NCBI GenBank assembly: GCA_035578155.1
Contig: JAPWDM010000001.1
Span: 83,120,561-83,184,560, forward strand
Direction: 5' to 3'
Length of the DNA: 64,000 nucleotides
From: Brachynemurus nebulosus
Lineage: Eukaryota; Arthropoda; Insecta; Neuroptera; Myrmeleontidae
This document shows positions 19,577-33,350 of this stretch, in pieces. The first letter of the stretch is position 1. Every line of letters starts with the position of its first letter. A program made the translations under genes and the position numbers. Under the pieces are notes generated by a model that ran no database searches, was not told where the DNA came from, and worked only from the letters and a program-made list of their open reading frames with translations.

Positions 19577-20923
19577 GTATATACAATATATCAACTGGCC
19601 TACACGAGGACAAATTTTGATACAAGGAGATCACCAACAACTTCCGGAATTCTTAAATATTAAATATGAGAGTGAAATATACAGAATATTCCTGACAGTT
19701 GATGACACTAGAAGCACACATTCCCAAAAATTCGGGCACCAAACTGAATAATGCAGAAACAACAGCATTACACTCGAAGGACAAATATCATCTCAAACTC
19801 AACACCAACATCCGTCATCTCACAAACAATTAATGTAACACAAGATATCAAAACATACCAGATTTCTCCACTAAACGAGAAATCCCATCCCCAAAAGTCC
19901 ACAACTAACCCTAAGTTCACAAATATACTTATTCCAGACAGAAGCATCGCAAAGTAGTACAACCGAAAACATCGTAGAACAACAAGTACAATCATATATG
20001 TCAGAAGAGGAAGAACCAAAAACCAACGAAGATACGGTCAATAAAAAAAGGAACCACTCTTCACTAAGTAACTCTCAATCTGATATAAAACTTCACTCAA
20101 AACAAAACAAAGCAATGAACACAGAAAAACAATCATTACAGAGAAAATAAAAATCGATAACAACAAACAAAAATTCACAACAAAATACTAACCCCAGCAC
20201 CTCAAAGACAGGAACTCCGCAAAACCAGAAAAGACACTCTTACCTTGATGTTAAAAACGCCAATAAATTGTTATAAAAAAAGACAATCTTATCTATTAGA
20301 AAAATTGGAAAGTGAAAATGACAAAATTCAACAACTACCACATCTTCCTATAAGTTTTGACAATCTAATACAACTTATAAGTGAAGCGTAAGGAAAAAAT
20401 GATATTACACTCATATTGGAGAAACACACAAAATCACCGGTGGACCTGATACAAGTATTAAACATTGTCTATTTCATGGTAAACGATCAGTTCGCTAAGG
20501 CATCACTAACCAAACTAACCAAGAAATTTATTGATAAAACGACAACTTCGAACTTCTCAGATATAGAATAATCCCCAAACCTAATAAAAATTTTTTTCTT
20601 TTTAGAAAAAAAAGGAAAGAAAAACAAACAAAAATACCCCTGTCGCAGCACCTGCATAACATAGCGAATTTCCAGAGATTGGACACTGACGGATTTCATA
20701 TAACAACCTGTATCTATCTACAATAGTTTAGCTATCTAACGGTGAAAATATTTTCAAAATCGGTTGAGTAGTTAATTTTTTAAAAATTTAAATTTTGCAA
20801 AAAGCCACTTAAAATGGCAAAAAATGGCAAAAAATTTCGCTTCTAAAAATCGAACGTATCTGGCTGACGAACTCATTCACGTTTTTTTGATTTTTGGGAC
20901 TATTGGGAAATTTTCTATCCCTT

Positions 20924-21358
20924 AAGGTGCGAATCCACCGAAAAAATATTTGCTTCAAATGTTTGTAGTTGTTTGCAAATGTTTGCAACTGTTTGCGAAC
21001 ACACTGTCTCCACTGAACAAACCGTTACAAACGATAATCCGTTTGCGAATGTTTGTAGTTGTTCCACGTATTCGTATTCGTATATAAATACATGTATATT
21101 ATATCGCAATATGTATAATGTACATACATATTATGATACTCGTTTGTTGTTCGTACTTCCGGTGTGTATTTCGTATTAACATACCGTCTCCACCAGAAAA
21201 ACACAAAACGTACCAAACAACAAATTCCCTTTGATGTACCGACTTTGGACGAAACACTACAAACATTAGCAAACATTCGTGACGATCGTATCCACCAAAC
21301 AAATTTTGTGTTCGCAAACATTTGCAAACAGGTTGCGCGCTTGGTGGATTCGTACCTT
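20924..21358. mobile_element. 435-bp MITE with 16-bp TIRs
   Basis: AAGGTGCGAATCCACC at the left faces GGTGGATTCGTACCTT at the right. The interior has many TTTGCAAA/GTTTGC repeats in both orientations. No gene. Confidence 0.65.
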
Positions 21359-21399
21359 CACTGGTTACGTATATCAGTGCTGGTTACACTGGTTCCAGT

Positions 21400-23620
21400 A
21401 GTATAGAGACAGGTATGTTATCTCTAGTGCTCTATGGTCGCCAATATAATTATTACATTTCGAATTTATTCTCTGATTATAGCGGTTAGTTTTCTTCTAA
21501 ATTCAAATTTCATTGTTTGTTACATGCGTTTAAATACAAGCTGTCAATATTTTTATTTTTATTAAATTTATTTTATAATTTAACCTAACTATAATATACA
21601 TAATATAACAAGTAAATATTAATTATCTATATGTATTTATAATCTATAATTATGTATTTTATATACTTTTCTCTTTAAATTTGATGTTTTTTTTTTCTAG
21701 ATACAAGGTTTAAGGAAAGTGAACGAAAATTATTGTGGTTTTTATAAAGGATCGGACAAAGATGAATAAAAAATTAATTTGATTTACGTTTGAAGACTAA
21801 AATTAAATGAATTTTTACTTAATGTAATTTTGATTTTGGTTTAATAGAAGTAAAAATTGCTGTTATATTTGCAACAGATTTTAAACTGGAAGTTTTATTT
21901 ATAAATTGAAAGAAAAGTTACGAAGCAAAAACAAAAAAATGAAGGAAATATTTGCCTTATGAAGAGAAAAAACCAGAAATCATAAAATAATTAATTAATG
22001 TATTTAAAAAAATAAATAAATAATAAAAACGTGTTTTCTTGTTTAATTTAACTAAATAATAGAATGTGTCAGTTTAACCAGCACTATTTTAAGCTAAATC
22101 TACTTTCCAATTTTAAATTATACTGTTCACGAGTTGAAATGACTGACAAAATATGTGGAAATTATAGTATTTTCGGTAATTGCTATGAACTTGAGTATAA
22201 AATGGAGAATTTATTTTGTTAAAAACTGCCGCAATACTTTGAGAAATAAAATATATTTTCTGTTAATAATACCAAAATAAATAAATAATAAAAACGTGTT
22301 TTCTTGTTTAATTTTACAAAATAGTAGAATATGTCAGCATGCCAGCACTATTTTAAGCTAAATATACTTTCCATTTTTAAATTATACTGTTCACGAGTTG
22401 AAATGACTGACAAAATATGTGGAAATTAAAGGATTTTCGTGTATTTTCGGTAACTGCTATGAACTTGAGTATAAAATGGAGAACTATTTTGTTCAAAACT
22501 GCCGCAATACTTTGAGAAATAAAATATATTTTCTGTTAATAACACCAAATTTTCAACTGCAGGTGCTGAAGTATACGAAATTTTACTAATTAACTTAAGA
22601 AATTAGCTTTTTGTGTTTCATTATTCTTAGTTATTTGTACAAGTTTTTATTATTTTCAAAAGAAATATATTATGAAAAAGAATATGTTAAAATTTTTATG
22701 CATTTCGTATGCTTGAATGCATCCACCTGAATTGTCAAATATATAAATTACGTATAATTCAAGAATTTTATGTTAGAAATTATAACAATTTGATATTTAT
22801 TTTGAATCTATTATTGGTAGAAAAAATCATTTGTAATCCTAGGTACTATCAAACGTTATTTTATTTTGAAATTTTTAAAAAAAATTATAAAAATTAGCTC
22901 TTATATACTTTTTCTGGGTTAATTATTGAAAAATATTCTATTTCCAGACATTTTTGATATAAAATGAGCAGATGTATGGATTTTATTAAACAAATTTCAG
23001 CGCTTTTAACTTTTCGATTTAAAATATGTCAAAATTTAAAATTATTTTTTTTGTTAAAAAAAAAAAAAAATTGAATGTGTAAAATTATTTACAAGTATAA
23101 TACTCTGTTTATGCGTATCTAATCATAACTGTATTGTGAATCGGATAGAAAATTACGTTAAAATATTATTGTACTATATGATTTAACGTAATTTTTATGC
23201 GATTGAAGCGAACTCTTATTAATTTTACTAAGGTGTAAACATAATCTAAATTCTGATCATATCACATATAAAATATTGCCGTGATTTTTCTTCTCAAAAA
23301 AAATGGAATAGAGAATATTATAAAAACATTTAACTGACAGAGAAATAGAATATAGCCGAATCGTTAAACTGGATTAAAAAAATCATGACACGCTACTTAT
23401 AAAGCGTTTTTTTTTCGAATTTAGCTCGTAAAAAATGAGACAGAAAAAAAAAGAGTGTGAGTGTGAGGGTGATGCAAAATGATTTCTTCCAACATATTTT
23501 CTAACTTTTCTCAAAAAGTAATTAACTTAGAGCAACGGTGTAAAAACATTTTTTACGCATATTTCCTTCTACTTTCAATTGGTGTAAAGAAAATTTTGAA
23601 AAATTGCTTAATTCTGGCAA
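21400..23620. other. AT-rich intergenic DNA with a ~270-bp tandem duplication
   Basis: A unit beginning near AATAAAAACGTGTTTTCTTG at 22023 and running to about 22272 is repeated at 22284-22548 with few changes. The remainder shows no gene; short frames lack any recognisable domain. Confidence 0.6.
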
Positions 23621-23624
23621 AACA

Positions 23625-23776
23625 CTCATTTTGTTGACAAAAAATGCCTGAAAAACCTACTTCTGGGCATCCGACGTGTCTGGCTAACGAACTTAGGCGA
23701 GCCAAACCAGATTCCAATACACACACCAAATTTCATGTGCATTAAACGTTTCGTTCGAGAGTTATCGTGGGAACAC

Positions 23777-23838
<62 letters not shown>

Positions 23839-23965
23839 TTTAGTGAATATCATTTTCATGTTCTAGGGACCTCAAAACATATTTCTGTTATGGTCCCGGA
23901 CTTAGGTCGCGTCATCACACCTGCTGTAATAGCTGAATTTCCAGTTTTGGAAATTCGCTAAAATG
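23625..23965. repeat. Dispersed repeat with a (TA)n core, copy 1
   Basis: A conserved block (TTTTTGTCAACAAA near one end, GTCTGGCTAACGAACT) precedes a (TA)n tract (about 23780-23836), followed by TTTTAGTGAATATCATTTTC and TTTCTGTTAT blocks. The same blocks recur in other arrangements at 27905-29330. The layout resembles microsatellite-associated mobile repeats. Confidence 0.6.
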
Positions 23966-24274
23966 TTCACTAAAAGCAATTATCCGTAACCGTAACCGTA
24001 TCCGAAACATTTTCCGATATTATTATATATCCGTAACCGAAACCGAAAAAAATGTTTCTTAATATCCGTATCCGTATTCGTATCCGAAATTTCATATCCG
24101 TAACATCTCTAGTATGTATTTAATTTATGTGACATGTCATTTAAATTAAATAAATTCATCTTTTTTATTGTTTTCAATTTTGAGAAATAGAAGTATAGTT
24201 GCTTATTAAAAATTTGTTTTTCAATAATAAAAAATCTTAGCAAATAGCTTAGCAAAATCTTAGCAGTACGTCTT

Positions 24275-26896
24275 ACAAGTAAAGGGCCCGAGGCCGGGCC
24301 TATCGATTTCGATGAAACTTAGATGTCTTGTAGAACACTAAAAAATAAGCGACACGTATTTTTTTTATCGGCGGAAAAACGGTTTGAAGGGTTGAAATCG
24401 CCCTCCAAAAATTGGGGTAAAAATTTAATTTTTTAATAATCTCGAAAACGGTAAGAGAAAGAGCAAAAGTTTAAGTTGGCGATATTGCTCTTTTTTAAAG
24501 AGCTATCTATTGATATTAAATTTATTCAAATTACATCAACAGAGGTGGTTGGGGGTTAAAATTTAGGGGTTAATTTTGCAAAAAGGGGGTGAAAATTAAA
24601 CAATATAAAAATTTTGTTTACAGATTTGAAATCTATGCCAAAAAATCTAATTGACCTGTTTTTGCTCAATGTTCTAATATTAAGTCTAGGGGTAGTTAAC
24701 TAGGGGGTGACTGTATCGAATAGTCGTACTACTTGGGTAGTTCAAGAAGTTTCTCTTCATGGAAAATAGTTTAAGACATTTAGAATAACGTAGAAATGAA
24801 ATTTTCGATTTCAAAATTCAGTTTGAGCAACATTGGAGAGAGGGTGAGTCACCCTCTTAAATTACATACTAGTTAACATACACTCATTTTTACACGGTAA
24901 AAAACATTTGTGTTTGTGTACAAAGAACCAGTGGTTAAAATCTTTGTGTTAAATAAGTAACAAAACCCTGTGTTAATATAACATTTCGTGTTTGTGTTAA
25001 ATTAAAATATTAACAAAAATTTTGATTTAACAGAATAAAAATGTTAATCTGTTTTAAACAGCAAATAATAACATCACATTTGTGTCAAATCAAAAATAAC
25101 ATCTTATTTGTGTAGTTTCAACACAAAAAAAACTGGTTTTGCGCGCTTGTTTCGTATGGTTGAGTAGTTATGACAATACCGACGTGGTGAACACATACAT
25201 TATAAATATTCTAATTCGAAGCATCAAATAAACAAGTTATTTTTGTTACCTATTAAATAATAAATGCGTTCATTTTGTTGTTCCTAACATTTCATCTAAT
25301 TGGAGTCAGATATCGCATTGCCAGTGTAGCAGTCAGCTAATTTCCATCAGTCACAACAATGAAACCGACAAAAATCATACAGATATTAAATATTCATTAT
25401 TAGGTAAGTTAATTAAAAATATTATAGATTGAATTTTTATAGACTAAATTTTTTTCTTTGTTTGCAGAATTTATTTCAATTAATTAAAAGATTATCGAAT
25501 ATTCGACGTTTAAGTGTTACGTTCCATTTTGTCTTCCACGTTAGGTTTGACAACGATCTTCACAATTTTTGGGTATTGCTTCAACATTATTTCCATCAAA
25601 TAGCAAGTGAAATTCACCAATATCATCGTCGAAATCTTTACAAAAATTGTAGAAATATTAAATAAAAAAGTTTAAGTACTGAAAAATTATTTTTTACTAT
25701 TTCCTTTCATTTACATAATAAATAAATAACAAAATACCTATACCAACACATTTATTGCGTAAACTTCTACATTCTAAATCAGTTAATTTTACATATCATT
25801 GTGTTAAAAAGATACACTAAATAATGGTAATATTAACATATTTACTGCTAAAATTATAACTAAGTAATTGTGTAAAATTAACACAAAATATATGTCCTCT
25901 TGTGTGTTAAATCATTGACACAAATCTTGTGTGTAGATTTGACACATATGCTTTGTGTTAAAATAACACAAAAAATTGAGTGGACCGTTCTGGACATGTG
26001 AAATGTGTTAATTCTAACACAAATTTTTTGACTGTGTAATATTAACACACTGACAGTGGGTAATAATCTCACAATAAGTGGTTCTGAAGTTGGACTATCG
26101 TATGTAAGGTTTTTATAAGGTTTGTTTTTTAATGGATGTTATAGTTTTCGTTATCGAAAATTATCTACCAAAAATAACGATATTTTCAAAATGAATGGAA
26201 ACCTAATAAAAACCTTACATACTATAGTCCAACTTCAGAACCACTTATTGTGACATTATTACTCACTGCCAGTGTGTTAATACTAAAACGAGTGTATGTT
26301 AACTAGTATGTAATTTAAGAGGGTGACTCACCCCCTCTCCAATGTTGCTCAAACTGAATTTTCAAATCGAAAATTTCATTTCTACGTTATTCTAAATGTC
26401 TTAAACTATTTTCCATGAAGAAGAACTTCTTGAACTACTCAAGTAGTACGACCATTCGACACAGCCACCCCCTAATTAACTACCCCTAGACTTAATATTA
26501 GTACATTGAGCAAAAACAGGTCAATTAGATTTTCTGACGTAGATTTCAAATCTGTAAACAGAATTTTTATATTGTTTAATTTTCATCCCCTTTTTGCAAA
26601 ATTAACCCCTAAATTTTAACCCCCAGCTACCCCTGTTGACACAATTTGAACGAATTGCATACCAATAGATAGCTCTTTAAAGAGGAGCAATACTGCTAAT
26701 TTAAACTTTTGCTCTATCTCTTACTGTTTTCGAGATATTTAAAAAATTATATTTTTACCCCAATTTTTGGAGGGCGATTTCACCCCTTCAAACCGTTTTT
26801 TCCGCCGATAAATAAAAATACGTGTCGCTTATTTTTTAGTGTTCTACAACATATCTTCATCAAAATCGATAGGTCCGGTCTCGGGCCCTTTACTTG
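24275..26896. mobile_element. 2.6-kb element with ~620-bp inverted arms
   Basis: Terminal CAAGTAAAGGGCCCGAGGCC faces TCGGGCCCTTTACTTG. Arms 24275-24895 and 26284-26896 match with scattered differences (for example CGACACGTATTTT near 24350 and AAAATACGTGTCG near 26815). A second inner pair (26040-26110 with 26210-26285) nests at the right. The centre carries TAACACAA repeats and a possible spliced unit at 25300-25690. The same terminus is found at 30785 and at 59733-61980. Confidence 0.75.
25300..25690 (+). ncRNA. Possible short spliced transcript with a 64-bp intron
   Basis: TTAG|GTAAGTTAA at 25404 and a polypyrimidine tract ending TTTGCAG|AAT at 25467 define a 64-bp intron of typical insect size. 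AATAAAAAAG near 25664 could be a poly(A) signal. An ATG at 25359 opens only 14 codons, ending TAG exactly at the donor, so the spliced product would be non-coding or a short uORF; exon 2 is open for 65 codons without its own ATG. Evidence is splice-site pattern only. Confidence 0.3.
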
Positions 26897-27904
26897 TTAG
26901 CTATTATGGTAGACCGTTTAAATATTCAACAACTTTTTAATATATTTTACAAAAATTTTTTCCGATTTTTGGAATTTTCTTACTTTCGTCAAATAAAAAA
27001 TGCTGTTAGTATTCTAAATGGTGAAAAAATGTAATTTTTGACCAATTATATTCATTCAAATGTGCACAATTTCAGGTAATTTAGTTGCAAAATTTTATTG
27101 CAATAAGTACGGTCCTGACCTGCCCGAAAAAACGCAGTACCTGATTATAACGAATAGCCTTAATTTTTTTCGTTTTTTTTAGACCTACATATACCGAGAT
27201 ATATTCATCTATATTTAGAAAGTACGACCAAAATTGTTGCTTTTTCACAAAATGGCCGATAACGTTCGTAGCGGTGGTTGCAAGTGGTAGAAAATGCTCA
27301 TTTTGTATAGTATTCGATGTAATTAACATGTTACAATAAAAAATTTTAGGCGGGAAACAATTCCTTATGCTTTGTTTATTTGACTCCCTTACATCAAATT
27401 CGTAAAAAGTTTTGTAATGAAATTCATATCATAATGTAACCTTGATTTCCTGCATTTACTGTCTCCGTTGATGCATTTATGATCTTCTACTTATACCTTC
27501 TTTCCAGAAAAACATTTTGTATTACATCACTTCAATGTTAAAAAAATTATAAACTAAAAAAAAAGGATATAAAAAATTATTTTCCATATAATTTTATTAA
27601 ATTAATTAAATAGGTACTTTAATGAAGTTTCCTTGTCCACAAATTTTCACCAATTCTATTCACTAAATTATTGATTTTCTAAATTTTTTACAAATATCAA
27701 ATAATTATGATAAACAATGAAATTTCGTATAAATTTAAAATATCACGTTCGCGGACAAATTCTGATTTTAAATTTAATTGTTATAATTGACAAAAAAAAT
27801 ATTAATATAATTATTTAATATTTAATGCAATCTAAATGTAACACTGATAAACATCCTGATATATTGAAGAAAATAAAGAATTATTAAATTTATAAAAATT
27901 TTCA
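26897..27904. other. Gene-less AT-rich DNA
   Basis: No repeat pair, RNA gene or protein domain recognised. Confidence 0.5.
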
Positions 27905-29330
<1,426 letters not shown>

Positions 29331-29529
29331 TACCGGGATTACCTCACTATACGCACTTCTGTATTCTGACCACTGACCCACAGTTCGCTCGATGAAACGA
29401 CTAAATAACTTAATTATATCTTACTTCTATTTTGTCTAAACTTTAAATAAAAATATTTCCTGTGTTTTTGAGAGGTGGACCTTACTAACCTTACTGTTAT
29501 AAATTTTTGATATTATATTCTACTAGCAG

Positions 29530-30528
29530 ACGAAAAGAGGGGTTGCGATAAGGCCCTTTATCGGCTTCCCTGAATAAAATGTTTTGAAGTTTATGATCGA
29601 GCTCATTTTTATATTTTTTTATAATGTCAAAGGTGTAAGGTTTTTAAATATATATAGGTATTTTTGTTGTGTTATCCGACTTTTGTGAAAATAACTGCTA
29701 ATGTTGGCTTGTTTTGCAGAAATACACAAAAATACGCTATTTGGTAGTTTTTGTGACATTTATTTATTTTTCATAGAGCACAACCAAGTAACAAAAAGAT
29801 TTTCATGTGTATTGTAGCTTGTGTATTTGTGCACCATATGCACAGACCGGCATAATTAATGGAACATAAAAAATATCTGTAAAAATCAAACAAACCATTT
29901 AATTTCAAGAAAATATTAGTCTTATTTAATTATTCACTTAAAATTACATGTTCACAAGTCGATATACCTTTATTTTCGGTAGCAAAAACAAGTAACCATA
30001 TAAAATAGCAAATTTTTGGAATCTTCTGTCGTCTAAAAATAATCTAAGTTAAAGATTATTTAACAAATAGAAAATAAAATACAGCGTTTTAACACCGCCT
30101 GGTTCCTCCCGTGCTCTTATCAAAGCTTCCATTCGTCTTTCTACACTCAGAATGATGTTATCTTTAGTCTCCTGGGACAGTCTTTGCCATTATTCAATTA
30201 CGGCATCTTGAAGCTCGACCACATTGAGAAAAAGCGGCATTTGAATTCGAAAGTGACAGACCTCTTGCCGGTGTGTGTATATGAAAATCTATTTGTTACT
30301 CCATTGCACTCTATGAAAAATAATTAAATAAATGTTTTCCAAAACAAGCTAAGTTTAACAATTATTTTCACAAAACCCGGATAACACAACAAAAATGTAT
30401 ACTTTTAAAAACCTTGCATCGTTAATATTATAAAAAAAAACTATAAAAATTAACTCGATCATAAACTTCACAAAATTACATTCAGGGGAGCCGATAAAGG
30501 GCCTTATCGCAAGCCCTCCTTTGATCGA
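29530..30528. mobile_element. Tc1-derived palindromic element, ~1 kb
   Basis: Arms start at GGGTTGCGATAAGGCCCTTT (left) and pair with AAAGGGCCTTATCGCAAGCC (right), extending about 250 bases inward (ATCCGACTTTTGTGAAAATA faces TATTTTCACAAAACCCGGAT). The middle retains the C-terminus of a Tc1-like transposase on the minus strand. Confidence 0.65.
30095..30230 (-). pseudogene. Tc1-like transposase C-terminal relic
   Basis: On the minus strand the frame reads VELQDAVIE, a stop, WQRLSQETKDNIILSVERR, then MEALIRARE. This is the C-terminal W-x-x-L...N-L-I-x-S-M-x-R-R-x-x-A-L-I-x-A-R-G block of Tc1-family transposases. The stop falls before WQRL, and the catalytic domain is absent. It documents the origin of the surrounding palindrome. 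Confidence 0.65.
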
Positions 30529-30784
30529 AATCAGCGAGGGGCATATTTGAACAAATCCTTGTCAGAGTTTTTTACCTACCTGAAAGCTTGGAGTAAAATG
30601 ACAATCACATAACCAACAATTATTTCCTAAAAATAATCTGGCAACATTTCCATTTTTTTCTAATGCATTATCTATTGCATATGTAGGCACCTGTAATATA
30701 ATTAGGTTAATAAATAAAAAATATGACTGTAGTTTATGCATTAATTGTTTTGGAAGATGAATATTTTTAAAATGACCTCTTTTC

Positions 30785-31075
30785 AAAATTATTAAGAGGA
30801 CTAACAAGGAAAGGTTTTGAACTGTCAATTCGCAATTTTGATGAAACTTGGTATATGTGTAGTACAAGCAAAAATAACAGGGTAAAATTTTAATTTTGCT
30901 TGATAACTTGAAAACGACGGCAGATAGAAAAAAACTTGAAATTGATAAAACACTTTATATTTAGAGAGCTTTCTATTGCTGATGTGTATAAATCCAGGGT
31001 CGAACCTACTGGAGGGGCTGTTCAGGTAAAATTGAGGGTAAATTTTGAAATAGGGTGGATCCCAGCTAGCAATAG
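30785..31075 (-). repeat. Single arm of the CAAGTAAAGG-terminated element family
   Basis: ACTAACAAGGAAAGGTTTTG and AATTTTGATGAAACTTGGTA match the ends at 24275 and 59733; only one arm is present. Confidence 0.6.
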
Positions 31076-31506
31076 GTCGCCTTAAAACTTTAAAAAGAAG
31101 TCTTTTTGAAAACCTCCTCACAAATTATGAATATGATCCCTTAATTACGTCATTTTCAAGAACTCTTGATTAAAAACTCTTTAAGAAATCTTTTTTTCGA
31201 ACTATAAACGAATTAGATTTGACGCATGCATTTTAAAATAATTTTTTCGATTATTTCTAAATTATAACCTAAAATTAATATAAGGTAAAAGACCCGGTAA
31301 TTGACCCTGGCCCAGTTTCTGAACTTTTCAACTTTGTTATAAATTAATAAAAAAACTATATTTTAAATAAGAAAAAACATAAATTTTTAATTTAAAGTAA
31401 TCTATTCTGTGTCTAATGAACAGCAATTTAAAAAGTTTAGAATATATTAACTAAATAAAAAAAATTCTTTAAGTTTAAAATGTGTGTAAAAACTATTTTT
31501 TTGGTA

Positions 31507-31715
31507 CAGTCGTGCCTCAACTTATTGACAATTTAAGTTATTGACGATGATCGTAGTTTACCTTAAGTTATAGGCAAATCATATGTATGTACCCAAGGTC
31601 ATACGTGCTGTGTCGTAGTGTGGCAATGCGTACATATAGATAATTTGTCTATAACTTGAGGTAAACTACGATCATTGTCAATAAGTTAAATTGTCAATAA
31701 GTTGAGGGACGACGG
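31507..31715. mobile_element. 209-bp mariner/pogo-type MITE in a TA site
   Basis: CAGTCGTGCCTCAACTTATT at the left faces AATAAGTTGAGGGACGACGG at the right, with TA on both sides. Inner stems (TAAACTACGATCATTGTCAA) make it almost a full hairpin. Confidence 0.75.
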
Positions 31716-32125
31716 TAGTTTCCTAACAGTTTATGTTACAAAGCACTCATTTTGATCTGTGCAATATTCATCATGTAAGTATGAAAACTTAATTAAAAAT
31801 ATATGAGCAGGTTAATATTTGTTTAAAATTTATTTTAAAATATTTATAAAATACCTTAGAATGATTTTTATTATTGAAATATGAGGGTCAATTACTAGGC
31901 TCACTTCTAAAGTGGTATGGCCCAATTAAATTCTAACCAGTTTTTGTTAGTTATTTTGTTGGGAAATAGTAAATTCCACACTGAGCCCACCCGCTGAGTT
32001 AAGGTTACAGGTATACTCCACATCAACCCCGCTAGGATGTCTTAATCCTATGTGTAAACTCCACAAAACAAATAAAATTAAAAATGATTATTTTGAAGAA
32101 AACGACAATAAAATAATGATGTACT

Positions 32126-32627
32126 CTATATTTTAATACTGAAAAGACAACTACATAATATTATGGTATATACACTTTTAGGTAGCGGCATTGGTAATAA
32201 TTTTCGCCGATAGTTACACATATTTTTTCTTATGTAATCTACATCTTGTTTACTTATTGTTTCAAGCAACTCTTTTGCTAATTCATGTCGAATTATTTTC
32301 AACGGTTTTTCCGATAGGTATATCTTCTTGTGCTTTTCTTTTACACGCACTTACAATAATTTTTCGATTTGTCTTCGTGTCGTTGCGTACATGGTTGTGT
32401 GAATGTTCGTTACGAGTTATAAGGTGGTCAGATCCGACGGTAAATACTTTCGAATGACATGCCTTTTTTGCGCACAACCAAAAGATTTCTCCACTATTTA
32501 AACGTTTTTGATTATAGTAAGTAAAACCATTCACTAACAATATATCGTTGTCTTTTTCATTTTTAATTCTAAGTTTCCATTTTGTACTTGAAACAAAAGG
32601 CAATATTTCCACAGTTGTTACTATCAC
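32126..32627 (-). pseudogene. FLYWCH zinc-finger protein fragment (MULE-associated type)
   Basis: The first frame (32627 downward) has LLVNGFTYYNQKRLNSGEIF, W-L-C...C and a HSHNH ending: a FLYWCH finger with its F-Y-W-C-C-H-H residues. A one-base slip near 32340 moves the frame to KIYLSEKPLKIIRHELAKEL and DVDYIRKNMCNYRRKLLPMP, the usual helical segment after the finger in FLYWCH/MULE-type insect proteins. No transposase core follows. Function when intact would be DNA binding; here broken. Confidence 0.6.
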
Positions 32628-33350
32628 TGTTACTGATTGTAACTAAATACTAAATGGCGAACCAGAACCATTTGTATATTTCTACATTTACAATTAACCC
32701 TTTAAATATAATTTGGAAATTCATTAATTACACACGTCATAAACCATAGGTCATAAAAATAGGTCAGTGTGGAGTTTACATATTAGATTATTTTTACCTG
32801 CATCAAAAAGAGGTATTAAATGGCCATCAGTGTGGAGTTTACATATGCCCATTTTGTTATTTATAGTTATCTTCGATTAGTTTTTGTTATTTTTCATAAC
32901 GTATATAACATTAAACATTCATTTTTATCAATAAAAAATTATTTATAAATTAAATTTTAAAAAACTGTATTTTAATTTAAGGATCAGAAACTAGGCCACT
33001 ATCAGGGTCAAAAACTGTCACATGAGAAATTTTGAAGGTCAGAAACTGGGTCCTTTTTGTCAATTTTTAAAACATTAATTTAAATTATTAATTCAATTCA
33101 AATAATTATTTTACTTGTATAACTTTATTTTGAAAGCCATAAACTAGTTGATAAAATTATTAATTGTCTCTTAAGTTTAAACTTATATTTATTACTGTCG
33201 TTTAACCTCAGCCGTCACTCTTAAAAGGTCAGAAACTAGGCCCGTTACCTTAGAAGTTGATGTTTTTATGAAATTGAAAACGTGCTTTATTGAAATTTGT
33301 TCTGTGCATCAGTTTATAAGATATAAATAGATAAGGTATATTGAATAGGT

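Larger units (their letters stand above)
17001..20720 (+). pseudogene. Jockey-type non-LTR retrotransposon ORF1 relic, split by a foldback
   Basis: Two coding blocks flank the palindrome at 17354-19576. The first (about 17010-17353) reads KITYASKISNNTICVYL and KITELNKLKIRTTSEIY with one frameshift, like the RRM-type middle of Jockey-superfamily ORF1. The second begins about 19577 and has YRIFLTVDDT then a degraded Cys/His knuckle (HSQKFGH), followed by an Asn/Thr/Lys/Ser-rich tail with stops and, at 20280-20575, an open LPISFDNLIQLISEA-type stretch. No reverse transcriptase follows; the copy is 3'-truncated near 20720. The family call rests on the YRIF-x-x-x-DD plus knuckle order. Confidence 0.55.
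31281..33252. mobile_element. Possible ~2-kb element with TAAGGTAA ends
   Basis: TAAGGTAAAAGACCCGGTAA at the left and CCCGTTACCTTAG at the right are imperfect inverted ends; (C)AGTTTCTGA / TCAGAAACT motifs are iterated just inside both. It contains a MITE and the FLYWCH pseudogene. No target duplication was identified. Confidence 0.4.
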
